Origin: Nibricoccus aquaticus
GTDB lineage: Bacteria; Verrucomicrobiota; Verrucomicrobiia; Opitutales; Opitutaceae
Reading direction: 5' to 3'
Assembly (NCBI RefSeq): GCF_002310495.1
Contig: NZ_CP023344.1
Coordinates: 1,798,001 to 1,862,000 of the forward strand
DNA length: 64,000 bases
The position numbers and the translations under genes are program-made. Positions 56,447 to 64,000 of the stretch are shown here, piece after piece; position 1 is the first letter of the stretch, and each line of letters opens with the position of its first letter. A model generated the notes under the pieces. That model saw only the letters and a program-made list of their open reading frames with translations, did no database searches and was not told where the DNA came from.

Positions 56447-59173
56447 TTATTTTCTAGCAGCAGTGATCGTTGTCGTTCCCGTCGTGAGCCCATCGGCTTT
56501 CGCCGTGACTTTGATTTCTCCCGTCGCACCTGGCTTCGCTCGCACAATCACGAGACACAACCCGCTGAACGCCTTCCGCGTCGGCACCTGAAACGGCTCG
56601 AAGCTCCGCGGATCGCCATTATCCGACGCCACAAATTCCCCCGCGCCTTCCACCGTGAATCGCAGCGACTGCTCCGCCCGCGGCACCGTCAGCCCGTCTT
56701 TGTCCGTCACGCGCACCGTCACAAACGCCAGGTCTTTCCCATCCCCGCGAATCGCCGCGCGATCCACCGTCAGCTCCAGCTTCGCCGCTTCGCCCGCCGT
56801 GCGCACCTCATCGCGCGCCCACTCTTTTCCATTCTTGTAGGCAACAACCTCTAGCTTGCCCGGCTCATAAACAACCTCGTCCCAACGCAGCCGGTACTCG
56901 TACGCGCCCTTCTTCTTCCGCCCCTGCGAACGCCCGTTGAGAAAAACCTCCGCCTCATCGCCCGACGTGAACACATGCACCGGTGTCACCTCGCCCACGC
57001 GCTCCGGCCAGGTCCAGTGCGGCAGCAGATGCGCCATCGGCAGCTCCGGCCGCCAGCGCGACTGATAGAGATAAAACCGGTCCTTCTTAAATCCCGCCAT
57101 GTCGATGATGCCGCAGTACGAGCCGCGCGCCGCATAGTACGGCGTCGGCTCGCCGAGATGATCCCAGCCCGTCCACACAAACTCGCCCGCCACGTACGGA
57201 TGCTTGTCCTGCGTCGCGAACACCTTGTCCGCCGTCGATCCGAAATCCACCGCGTGCAACTCGTACGAAGTCACCACGTGCTGCTTCGAATCGCCTCCAC
57301 GCCCGTCGCGCACCGGCGCGCTCACCATCGGTGAAACCGGAAACAGATAAACCCCACGCGTGCTAAACGCCGACGCCGACTCGCTGCTGATAATCACCTT
57401 GCCCGGAAACTTCGCTCGAAAGTTCGGATACTGCGGCGGCGTGCGAATCCGATCCGTCCCCTCGAACTCCGGCTCCTGCCGGATGCCTTCGCCCTGATAG
57501 TTCAGATTGATCACGCCCACCACGGCCGGCAGCGGCATGTCCGCCTTCGCCCAATTCATCGCCGTCGTCGTCGGCCGCGTCGGATCTTCCTCACGCACGA
57601 TGTCGTGCAACTTTTTCGCCACCGCCGCGCCCGCCGCATCCGTGTACTGCTCGCCGACTTCGTTCCCGATGCTCCACAACACCACCGACGGATGATTCCG
57701 GTCGCGTCGCACCAGCGCCCGCATGTCCTGCTCGCTCCAGTCGGGAAAGATCAGATGAAAATCCAGCGGCGTCTTTTTCCGCTCCCAACAGTCAAACGAC
57801 TCGTCGATCACCAGAAACCCCATCCGATCCGTCAGCTCCAGCAACTCCGGCGCGGGTGGATTGTGGCTGATGCGAATCGCATTACACCCGAGCTCGCGAA
57901 GCATCTCCAGCTGCCGCTCCGCCGCCCGCAGATTAAACGCCGCCCCCAGCGCCCCGAGATCGTGATGCTGATTCACACCTTGCAGCCGGATGCGCTCGCC
58001 ATTCACCAACACGCCGCGCTCTGCATCCCACTGCACATCGCGAATCCCAAACCGCGTCTCATAAACATCCACGAGTTCCTCGCCGCGCATCACGCGCGTC
58101 ACCGCCACATACCGATGCGGCGTCTGCGTCGGCGGGGGCCCCCAAAGACGCGGCGTGCCAATCTCCACCGATCCACTCGCCACGTTCTCTTCGCCCGGCG
58201 CGAGCGACAGACTCGTCACAGGTAACTCCACCACCGCTTTCGCTTCCCGCGTCCCATCCGCCGCGAGCGCGTGAATCGCCGTCGCCACCTCCACGACCGT
58301 CTTCTCCTGCGAACCATTCACCACTGTCACCGCCACATCCACCATCGCCGCGTCCGCTGAAACTTCCCGCGCCTTCACAAACGTCCCCCACTGCGCCACG
58401 CGCACTGTCTGCGTCTTCGTCAGCCACACGTTCCGATAAATACCCCCACCCGGATACCAGCGCGACGAACTCGGCGGATTATCCAGCCGGATCGCGAGCT
58501 GGTTCTCGCCTCCAAAATTCACATACGGCGTCAGATCGACCTGCCACGACGAGTACCCAAACGGCCACCCGCCCACCAGCCGCCCGTTGAGCCACACCGT
58601 CGCATACGCCATCGCCCCATCCACCTCCAACCGGATCAACTTCCCCGCATCGCCCGCCGGTATTTCCAGCTTCTTCCGGTACCAGCCAATGCCCCAACTC
58701 GGCAGACGCCCCATGCCTCCATAATTCCCTTCCTCCAAAAACGGCCCCGCAATCGCCCAGTCATGCGGCAACGTCACCGCCTTCCAACCGCTGTCGTCGA
58801 AGTCTCCGCGCACAAACGAAACCTCTCCGCCCGGATCGCCCGCCGGCCGCACACGACGCTTCGCTGGATCTTTGATGAACGCATTTCCCGTCGGCAAAAT
58901 CCACGGCTTCAGCACGCCCTGCTTGGCCGCCGCGAGTCGCGCCGCTTCCTCGGGCGTTGAGTCCGCCGCCTTGTCATCCCTCGCGTCAGTCACTTCCGGC
59001 CGCACATCGTAGAGCAGCGGCGTCTTATTTCCCTCCAGATCGCCCATCCGGAACCGCCATCCTTCATTGATCGAGACACGCTCACGCGGTGCCGCCGCTG
59101 ACTCGGAGGCCGCAAACGCAGGCGCGATAAAACTAACCACGATCAGGGCGATTCGGAGGAATTTCTGGGGCAT
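56447..59173 (-). CDS. exported glycoside hydrolase, GH2 (beta-galactosidase-like)
   Basis: Secreted or periplasmic enzyme of 908 residues, signal peptide about 1-21 (ending AFAAS). Jelly-roll domain (WKAVTLPHDWAIAGPF, GGIGWYRKKLEIP-type strand, WLNGRLVGGWPFGYSSWQVDLTPYV), an immunoglobulin-like domain, then the TIM barrel: GVNQHHDLGALGAAFN, NAIRISHNPPAPELLELTDRMGFLVIDESFDCW, acid/base Glu in VVLWSIGNEVGEQY and nucleophile in VIISSESASAFSTRG. C-terminal domains close with VTAKADGLTTGTTTI. The substrate may be galactose, xylose or glucuronic acid side groups; GH2 covers all. Operon position between the xylanases and GH115 suggests a xylan side-chain role. Confidence 0.92.
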   Translation of the reverse strand: MPQKFLRIALIVVSFIAPAFAASESAAAPRERVSINEGWRFRMGDLEGNKTPLLYDVRPEVTDARDDKAADSTPEEAARLAAAKQGVLKPWILPTGNAFIKDPAKRRVRPAGDPGGEVSFVRGDFDDSGWKAVTLPHDWAIAGPFLEEGNYGGMGRLPSWGIGWYRKKLEIPAGDAGKLIRLEVDGAMAYATVWLNGRLVGGWPFGYSSWQVDLTPYVNFGGENQLAIRLDNPPSSSRWYPGGGIYRNVWLTKTQTVRVAQWGTFVKAREVSADAAMVDVAVTVVNGSQEKTVVEVATAIHALAADGTREAKAVVELPVTSLSLAPGEENVASGSVEIGTPRLWGPPPTQTPHRYVAVTRVMRGEELVDVYETRFGIRDVQWDAERGVLVNGERIRLQGVNQHHDLGALGAAFNLRAAERQLEMLRELGCNAIRISHNPPAPELLELTDRMGFLVIDESFDCWERKKTPLDFHLIFPDWSEQDMRALVRRDRNHPSVVLWSIGNEVGEQYTDAAGAAVAKKLHDIVREEDPTRPTTTAMNWAKADMPLPAVVGVINLNYQGEGIRQEPEFEGTDRIRTPPQYPNFRAKFPGKVIISSESASAFSTRGVYLFPVSPMVSAPVRDGRGGDSKQHVVTSYELHAVDFGSTADKVFATQDKHPYVAGEFVWTGWDHLGEPTPYYAARGSYCGIIDMAGFKKDRFYLYQSRWRPELPMAHLLPHWTWPERVGEVTPVHVFTSGDEAEVFLNGRSQGRKKKGAYEYRLRWDEVVYEPGKLEVVAYKNGKEWARDEVRTAGEAAKLELTVDRAAIRGDGKDLAFVTVRVTDKDGLTVPRAEQSLRFTVEGAGEFVASDNGDPRSFEPFQVPTRKAFSGLCLVIVRAKPGATGEIKVTAKADGLTTGTTTITAARK

Positions 59174-59206
59174 CGTTTGGTAAGACGTTTTAAGAAATAA
59201 AATCCC

Positions 59207-61669
59207 TCACGGCAGCACAACCTGCACAGTCGTTTTCTCCTCTTCCGGTTTGAGCGAGAAAGTCTGCTGCGTCATCTTCCCGTCGCGCTCCACCGTCACG
59301 ACATACTCGCCGTGAAAGCCGCGCCCACCGACTTTCCCCGTCTTGCCGGCTTTGCCCTGCACTTTCGTCCGCCAGTCGTTGAGCACGAGTGAGCGATAAA
59401 TTTTTCCCGCCGGCTTCTCCGACCAGTCACCGCGATAAAGCGCCCCCTTCGGTCGCCAGTGCGCTTTCTCCCAAAAGCCCCAATGCTGCACACCCACCAC
59501 ACTCGGATGACTGTAGCAAAGAATCAGAAAATCCCGCGTATAGTCCGCTTGGAGCTGCTGGTCGTCCGTATCGATGTCGAACTCCGTAATGCGGATCGGG
59601 AGCTTGAATTCCGAATACACCTCCAGCGCCGCCAGTACATTCTCCGGCGGGTTCGGCTGCGCGCTGATGTGCCCCTGCAATCCGAGTCCACCCAGCGGCG
59701 AGCCCTTCGACTGAAGGAACTTCGCCACCTTGAAAAACTCCAGGCAATGCGCCTTGTCCGCCACGAGGTCGTGATTGCTGTAATCGTTCAGATAAAGTGG
59801 CACACCCGGAGCACCTTTCTCCGCCGCCTTGAACCACTCCGTCATGATGTCGTTCCCGAATAGCGCCATCAGGTCGTGGTTATCGTACGGCTCATTCAAA
59901 ACATCCCACTCCTGGATAAACTCCTTCGTCGCCCCCGTGATCTCGGCGATGTGCTTCAGTACGAGCCCGGGAATCGTCGCCCGCTCTTTCTTCGAGCCGT
60001 TCAGCTTCTTGATCATCTCAGGCAGATTCTTCCAACCCGGCCACACCAGCACATGCCCGCGCACGTGGAATCCATTTTCCCGCAGCCAGCGCAGCCCCTC
60101 TAGCGACTGCTGCTGGCTGTACGCGCCCTTCCACTCCCCGATCCACACCGGCCACTTCAAATCGTTCTCCGGACTCGCCGCATTGAACAACTCCTTCGCT
60201 TTCTCGCGGTAGATTTTATTGTCCGGCGAATCCTGCGTGAGCCGCGCGAACTGAAGCGCCGTTCCAAAGTGAAACGCACTGCGCACCTGCTCCACCTTGA
60301 TCGTCGCCCCCGCCACCGGCTGCCCGTTCGCATCGCGCGTCTCGATCACAAACGCCGATTTCCGGATCTTCTCAATGCGCGCCAGCGCCTCTTTTCTCCA
60401 CGCCGCATCCGCTTCACGCCCCACATACGTGAACCGCGTCTTCGGCAGATCCGCCGCCTTCACCTGCGTGCCGAAACCGAGCACCTCGATTCCGCCGATC
60501 TCCACCGTCTCCCGCTTGAATCCAAATCCAAATGACAGCTCCAGCCCGCCTTTCCCGTAGCTGTCCACGAACGTGAACGGCAGCAAAAACTCCTGCCACT
60601 CCCCGCGCATCGTCACCGTGCTCTCCACGCTCTTCGCATAATTCGGCCCCGCCTGCTGCACCACGACGCGCACATAACCCGCGCCCGTTTCATCGGCCGA
60701 CGCCACCGCCCGCGCGAAAAACCGCACGAGCCCCGTATCGCCTTTCTTGACCGCCTTCCCGAGCGGCACCCGCGCCTCCACCGCCCACGCCGGACTCAGG
60801 TCGCGCATCGTCTCCATTTTGATCGCGCGTGAAAACGCCTGCCCCTTCACATCCACCCTTGAGAGCGAAAACGCGTTTTCATTCCCGCTCTGCGCCGAGA
60901 TCGTGAAGTCCTTGATCACATCGCCCGTCAGCAACGCCTCGCCGCCCTCCGGGATTTTCGCGCCACCCATCGCCGCGCCTTCCGCCATCGCTGCCGCCGG
61001 AGCCGCACCCGCCCCGCCACGCAGCTCCGCCTCCAGCGCGCTGAACGTGAAAAACACACAGCCCTGCTTCCGCAGCTCCGCGAGGATCGCAGGCAACTGC
61101 TGCCGCGTCTCTGCGCGCCACTCGTGAAACAAAATCACCGTTCCATCGCGCACATCCGTCGTCGCCTTCTTGAAAATTTCCTCCGCCGGCACCGCTTTGT
61201 CCCAATCCTGCGAACTCACCAGATGCTTCGGCGCATAAACCGTGATGCCCGCTTTCTTCGCCGCCTCGCGCACGCGATCATCCACCGTCAGATAAGGCGG
61301 CCAGTACCAGCGCGGCGCCACGCCGAGCGCCTGCGTGATCACGCGCTGCGCCTCCGCCACGTCCTTCGCGAGCGCTCCGTCATCGAGATCGCGCGGCTGC
61401 GCGTGCGTCTGCGAATGATTCACCACTTCATGTCCCGCCGCCGCGATCGCTTTCGCCGTCGCCGGATTCTCATTCACGCGATCGCCCACGAGCGCGAACG
61501 TCACCATGACCTTTTCCTGCGCCAGCACCGCCAGCAACGGCTCCGCGTCCGCCGGCCTCGGGCCATCATCGAACACCAGCGCGACACGTTTCGTCGGGAC
61601 CGGCGCAGCAAAGGAGGCAGTCATCATCGCCGCTCCAAGCAGGGTAAGTGCGATCAATCGGGTATTCAT
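59207..61669 (-). CDS. bifunctional CE4 polysaccharide deacetylase - GH10 endo-xylanase
   Basis: Exported protein of 820 residues (837 if it starts at the GTG at 61720). Signal peptide MNTRLIALTLLGAAMMTASFAA. CE4 region about 25-225: VALVFDDGPRPAD with metal Asp, HEVVNHSQTH with two His, RWYWPPY and TVILFHEW. A carbohydrate-binding-like beta domain (about 255-400) follows, then GH10 (about 420-740) with acid/base Glu in IQEWDVLNEPYDNH (about 593) and nucleophile in IRITEFDID (about 695), and a C-terminal extension. It should deacetylate and cut xylan together. A C9A9 homopolymer lies between the GTG that overlaps the upstream stop and ATG 61669. Confidence 0.93.
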   Translation of the reverse strand: MNTRLIALTLLGAAMMTASFAAPVPTKRVALVFDDGPRPADAEPLLAVLAQEKVMVTFALVGDRVNENPATAKAIAAAGHEVVNHSQTHAQPRDLDDGALAKDVAEAQRVITQALGVAPRWYWPPYLTVDDRVREAAKKAGITVYAPKHLVSSQDWDKAVPAEEIFKKATTDVRDGTVILFHEWRAETRQQLPAILAELRKQGCVFFTFSALEAELRGGAGAAPAAAMAEGAAMGGAKIPEGGEALLTGDVIKDFTISAQSGNENAFSLSRVDVKGQAFSRAIKMETMRDLSPAWAVEARVPLGKAVKKGDTGLVRFFARAVASADETGAGYVRVVVQQAGPNYAKSVESTVTMRGEWQEFLLPFTFVDSYGKGGLELSFGFGFKRETVEIGGIEVLGFGTQVKAADLPKTRFTYVGREADAAWRKEALARIEKIRKSAFVIETRDANGQPVAGATIKVEQVRSAFHFGTALQFARLTQDSPDNKIYREKAKELFNAASPENDLKWPVWIGEWKGAYSQQQSLEGLRWLRENGFHVRGHVLVWPGWKNLPEMIKKLNGSKKERATIPGLVLKHIAEITGATKEFIQEWDVLNEPYDNHDLMALFGNDIMTEWFKAAEKGAPGVPLYLNDYSNHDLVADKAHCLEFFKVAKFLQSKGSPLGGLGLQGHISAQPNPPENVLAALEVYSEFKLPIRITEFDIDTDDQQLQADYTRDFLILCYSHPSVVGVQHWGFWEKAHWRPKGALYRGDWSEKPAGKIYRSLVLNDWRTKVQGKAGKTGKVGGRGFHGEYVVTVERDGKMTQQTFSLKPEEEKTTVQVVLP

Positions 61670-61674
61670 GGGGA

Positions 61675-61692
61675 TTTTTTTTTGGGGGGGGG
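61675..61692 (-). repeat. C9A9 homopolymer tract at a coupled start
   Basis: On the coding strand nine C are followed by nine A, then TCCCC-ATG. The frame from GTG 61720 (which overlaps the upstream GH10 stop as GTGA) runs through the tract into the CE4-GH10 frame. A one-base change in the tract would break that coupling but leave ATG 61669 usable. Confidence 0.7.
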
Positions 61693-61716
61693 AAGCGTTG
61701 CGATAAAACCGCGCCC

Positions 61717-63528
61717 TCACGGCAGCGTGACCGTGAGCTCAGCAGCACCGGCCGCTGGCGTGAGTGAAAACGTTTTCTCGATCCGACGCCCGCCCGCCTC
61801 GACGACAACGGAGTACTCGCCGTGAAATCCGCGCTGCGCGAAACGCCCGCCCGCATCGGTCGCGCCTTCCAGGTTCGTCCGCCATTTCTTCAGCACGAGA
61901 TCCTTATACACACGCGCGTTCGGCTTCTCCGACCAGTCCGCGCGATACATCGCCGCCGGCGGACGCCAGTGCGTGCTCTCCCAGAATCCCCAATGCTGCA
62001 CACCCACGACACTCGGATGACTAAAACTCAGGATAAGAAAATCCCGCGTGAAATCTGCCTGCAGTTCCTCGTCCATCGTCCACACATCGAACTCCGTCAT
62101 GCGCACCGGCAGCGCGAACTGCTTCTGATAACGATCCAGCACCGCGAGAATATTTTCCGGAGCGTTTGGCCGACCGTTGAAGTGAACCTGCATGCCGAGC
62201 CCGTCCACCGGCGCGCCGTGATCGAGCAGGTAACGCGTCGTCTTTTCGAAGTGCGCCACGTGATCCGCATCAGTCGTCGCGTCGTGATTGGAGAAATCGT
62301 TGAAGTAGAGTGCAACGCCGGGAAGTTCCTCGCGCGCGACCTTGAACCACGGCGCCATGACCTCGTCCCCGAAGATCTTCATGAGATCGAAATTCGTGAA
62401 CGGCTCGTTGAGCACGTCCCACTCGTCGAGCAATCCTTTAGTCGCGCGGGCAATCTCGCGGATGTGCGCGTGCACCATCTCCGGAATCTCATTTTGCTTC
62501 GCGGTGCCGATCCGCTCCTGAATCGGCTTCGGCAGATTCTTGTGCCCCGGCCAGACGAAGACATGGCCGCGAGTATGAAAGCCGCGCTCTTTCAACCAGC
62601 GCAGTCCCGCGAGCGTTTGCTCCTGCGAAAACCCAGCGCCCCACTCGCCCGCCCAGACCGGCCACTTCAAATCGTTCTCCGGTCCCGCCGCATTAAAAAG
62701 CTCCTCGGTGATCTCGCGATAGCGCCGGTTTTCCGGTGAATCCACGACCAGCCGCTGCATCTGCAACGCCGATCCCCACTGAAACGCCGCGCGCGTCTGC
62801 GTCACCACCACCTTCGCGTCGGAAACCGGCTTGCCCGCCGCATCCACGACGTTGATCGCGAAATCCCCCTTGCGGATTTTTTCGATGCGCCCGAACGCCG
62901 CCTTGCGCCACGCCGCATCGGCCTCGCGACCCTTGTAGCTGAACTTCGTGCGCGGCAGCTCCGCCCACGTCTGCGTTTTGCCGTAGTGAATAACTTCGAC
63001 GCCACCGATCTCGACCGTCTGCCGCTTGAAGCCGAAGCGCAGCATGAACGCCGCGCCGTCCTTATCGAAATCCTGCGTCCATACGAACGGCACCAAGATC
63101 TCCTGCCACTCGCGCGTGATCGGAAAATCACCCTCGAAGCTGCTGTTCCAATCCACGCCGTTGCGACGGATAAAGAGCAACACCCGCGCCGCACCCGTCT
63201 CGTCTGAGATCTCCGTCGCTCGCGCGAAAAAACGCATCAACGCCACCTCACCCGCGACAACGGGCCGTGAGTTAACTCCCCGCAACTCGATCGCCGCCAT
63301 TGGGCTGGTATCCTGCAGCGTCGCCACGCGCCACCCGCGCGTAAACCCCGGCCCCGCGAGATCAACCGTCTCGAACTTCACATTGTCCTTCGCGTGCGGC
63401 TCGACGCGCAGCGCGAACGCGTTGACCGGATCTCCCGCCAGCAACGAGTCCCCCTTGGGCAACAATGTTTGCGCCTGTGCGATCGCGGCGGCCAGCAGGA
63501 GTGGGATGAGCAGGAGGATGCGTTTCAT
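61717..63528 (-). CDS. endo-1,4-beta-xylanase, GH10, with N-terminal binding domain
   Basis: Secreted xylanase of 603 residues. Signal peptide MKRILLLIPLLLAAAIAQAQ. Residues about 20-180 form a beta-sandwich of carbohydrate-binding type; a bridging segment (FAINVVDAAGKPVSDAKVVVTQTRAAFQWGSAL) leads to the GH10 barrel with GHVFVWPGHKNLP, acid/base Glu in LDEWDVLNEPFTNF (about 374) and nucleophile in VRMTEFDVWT (about 478), then HPSVVGVQHWGFWESTHWRPP. It is a close paralogue of the GH10 part of the next gene, showing tandem duplication with fusion of a deacetylase in one copy. First complete gene of the operon. Confidence 0.95.
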   Translation of the reverse strand: MKRILLLIPLLLAAAIAQAQTLLPKGDSLLAGDPVNAFALRVEPHAKDNVKFETVDLAGPGFTRGWRVATLQDTSPMAAIELRGVNSRPVVAGEVALMRFFARATEISDETGAARVLLFIRRNGVDWNSSFEGDFPITREWQEILVPFVWTQDFDKDGAAFMLRFGFKRQTVEIGGVEVIHYGKTQTWAELPRTKFSYKGREADAAWRKAAFGRIEKIRKGDFAINVVDAAGKPVSDAKVVVTQTRAAFQWGSALQMQRLVVDSPENRRYREITEELFNAAGPENDLKWPVWAGEWGAGFSQEQTLAGLRWLKERGFHTRGHVFVWPGHKNLPKPIQERIGTAKQNEIPEMVHAHIREIARATKGLLDEWDVLNEPFTNFDLMKIFGDEVMAPWFKVAREELPGVALYFNDFSNHDATTDADHVAHFEKTTRYLLDHGAPVDGLGMQVHFNGRPNAPENILAVLDRYQKQFALPVRMTEFDVWTMDEELQADFTRDFLILSFSHPSVVGVQHWGFWESTHWRPPAAMYRADWSEKPNARVYKDLVLKKWRTNLEGATDAGGRFAQRGFHGEYSVVVEAGGRRIEKTFSLTPAAGAAELTVTLP

Positions 63529-63564
63529 AGGACCGGAGGGGAGATTGCCGGGGAGAAATTACAA

Positions 63565-63588
63565 AGGCGGGGCCGTAAAGCCCCGCCT
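63565..63588 (-). terminator. hairpin between TonB receptor and xylanase genes
   Basis: AGGCGGGGC (63565-63573) and GCCCCGCCT (63580-63588), a perfect 9-base stem with a 6-base loop. On the minus strand it is followed by TTTGTAATTT. It may end most receptor transcripts or act as an RNA stabiliser/attenuator before the xylanase genes. Confidence 0.6.
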
Positions 63589-63620
63589 CTGGTTGATGAG
63601 ACCGTGCTATACCGGCGCGA

Positions 63621-64000
63621 TCAGAAGCTGAAGGTATTAGTGACGAACCATTCCTGGACTGGCTTGATACGCATGCCCGCCCACGTCTGCCCGTCAGGCT
63701 GCACCGTGATCGGAATCAGGCCTTCTTTGTCGAAGAGGTTGCGGACGTTAAGCTGGATCTTCCAGTTGATCTTTTTCGTTATCTTGCGCTCGTAATTGAT
63801 CCACATGTCGAGGCCGTCTTCCGAGGGGCCGTAGTAAGGCTTCGAGAGATCGAAGCTGCCCAGACCACCCGCGCCAGCGATAGTCGGATAACCGATGACC
63901 ACTTTGTCCTGCCAGCGGTAGCTGCCACCAATGCCGGTCCCCTTGATCGGACCTTTGCGGAACGAGTAGTTCGTGGTGACATTGTAGCGCCACTTGCGGA
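63621..64000 (-). CDS. TonB-dependent receptor, C-terminal end (5' part beyond window)
   Basis: The last about 125 residues of an outer-membrane receptor; the frame is open to the window edge (WRYNVTTNYSFRKGPIKGTGIGGSYRWQDKVVIGYP...). Barrel strands with alternating hydrophobic and aromatic residues, the motif INWKIQLNVRNLFDKEGLIPITVQPDG and the terminal EWFVTNTFSF with a final Phe are typical of large sugar-type receptors of Verrucomicrobia, which lack SusD partners. Position just ahead of the xylanase genes suggests import of xylo-oligosaccharides. Confidence 0.9.
   Translation of the reverse strand, partial: RKWRYNVTTNYSFRKGPIKGTGIGGSYRWQDKVVIGYPTIAGAGGLGSFDLSKPYYGPSEDGLDMWINYERKITKKINWKIQLNVRNLFDKEGLIPITVQPDGQTWAGMRIKPVQEWFVTNTFSF

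Noticed and set aside
1-64000. tRNA, rRNA, insertion sequences, prophage
   Set aside because: No cloverleaf, rRNA segment, transposase, integrase or phage gene was recognised on either strand by reading.

Overview
The window looks like a chromosomal segment of a verrucomicrobial bacterium, most likely an Opitutaceae member (Opitutus/Lacunisphaera type). This is inferred from the very high GC, the many secreted glycoside hydrolases beside TonB-dependent receptors without SusD partners, a planctomycete/verrucomicrobial-type ECF sigma factor, GPH sugar transporters, a LacI regulator and an ADOP-type efflux operon. I saw no tRNA, rRNA, CRISPR array, transposase or prophage gene.

Layout: 1-12.6 kb is mixed. 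It has a cut-off GH51 arabinofuranosidase, flavin reductase, an Mpv17/PMP22-like membrane protein, a YrhB/Imm35-like protein behind an aldo/keto reductase, a DsbD-like thiol:disulfide protein, a damaged ECF sigma - YqjD - YqjE - YqjK-like stress module, a GH39 xylosidase and a small TonB receptor. 13.2-16.8 kb holds a mannosylfructose-phosphate synthase and a mannosylfructose-phosphatase fused to a glycosidase domain, probably for osmolyte metabolism. 16.9-23.5 kb is a PadR-controlled tripartite efflux operon (PadR, ADOP permease, HlyD adaptor, ATPase, TolC). 23.8-32 kb has a sugar isomerase-like protein, a GH144-like enzyme, a response regulator, a secreted protein of unknown function, and a solute-binding protein divergent from a solute-binding hybrid histidine kinase. 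32.2-36.2 kb is housekeeping (tgt, a pabA/trpG-type amidotransferase, nrdR, a HIT protein) with two small unknown genes. 36.2-38.9 kb is one large secreted protein.

38.9-64 kb is a xylan/glucuronoxylan utilisation region. A LacI regulator is divergent from GH52, followed by a GPH importer, GH67 and GH43 on the plus strand. On the minus strand, entering from the right, are a TonB receptor, GH10, CE4-GH10, GH2, GH115-SGNH esterase, then uxuA, GH43 and an SDR. Inferred flow: GH10 enzymes cut xylan outside; the receptor imports oligomers; GH115 and GH67 remove glucuronate and esterase domains remove acetyl groups; GH43/GH52/GH39/GH51 finish to xylose and arabinose; UxuA and the SDR take glucuronate towards KDG.

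The most unusual signal lies between genes. Several families of short degenerate tandem-like repeats, many ending in the same A-run plus TCCG tail, all lie in one orientation whatever the direction of nearby genes. With them are REP-like hairpins headed by GTAG/GGAG and two copies of a three-hairpin element showing compensatory changes. Other points of interest are two single-base frameshifts in the YqjE/YqjK-like genes, a C9A9 tract at a coupled start codon in the xylanase operon, a Tgt lacking its zinc cysteines, and several enzyme fusions.
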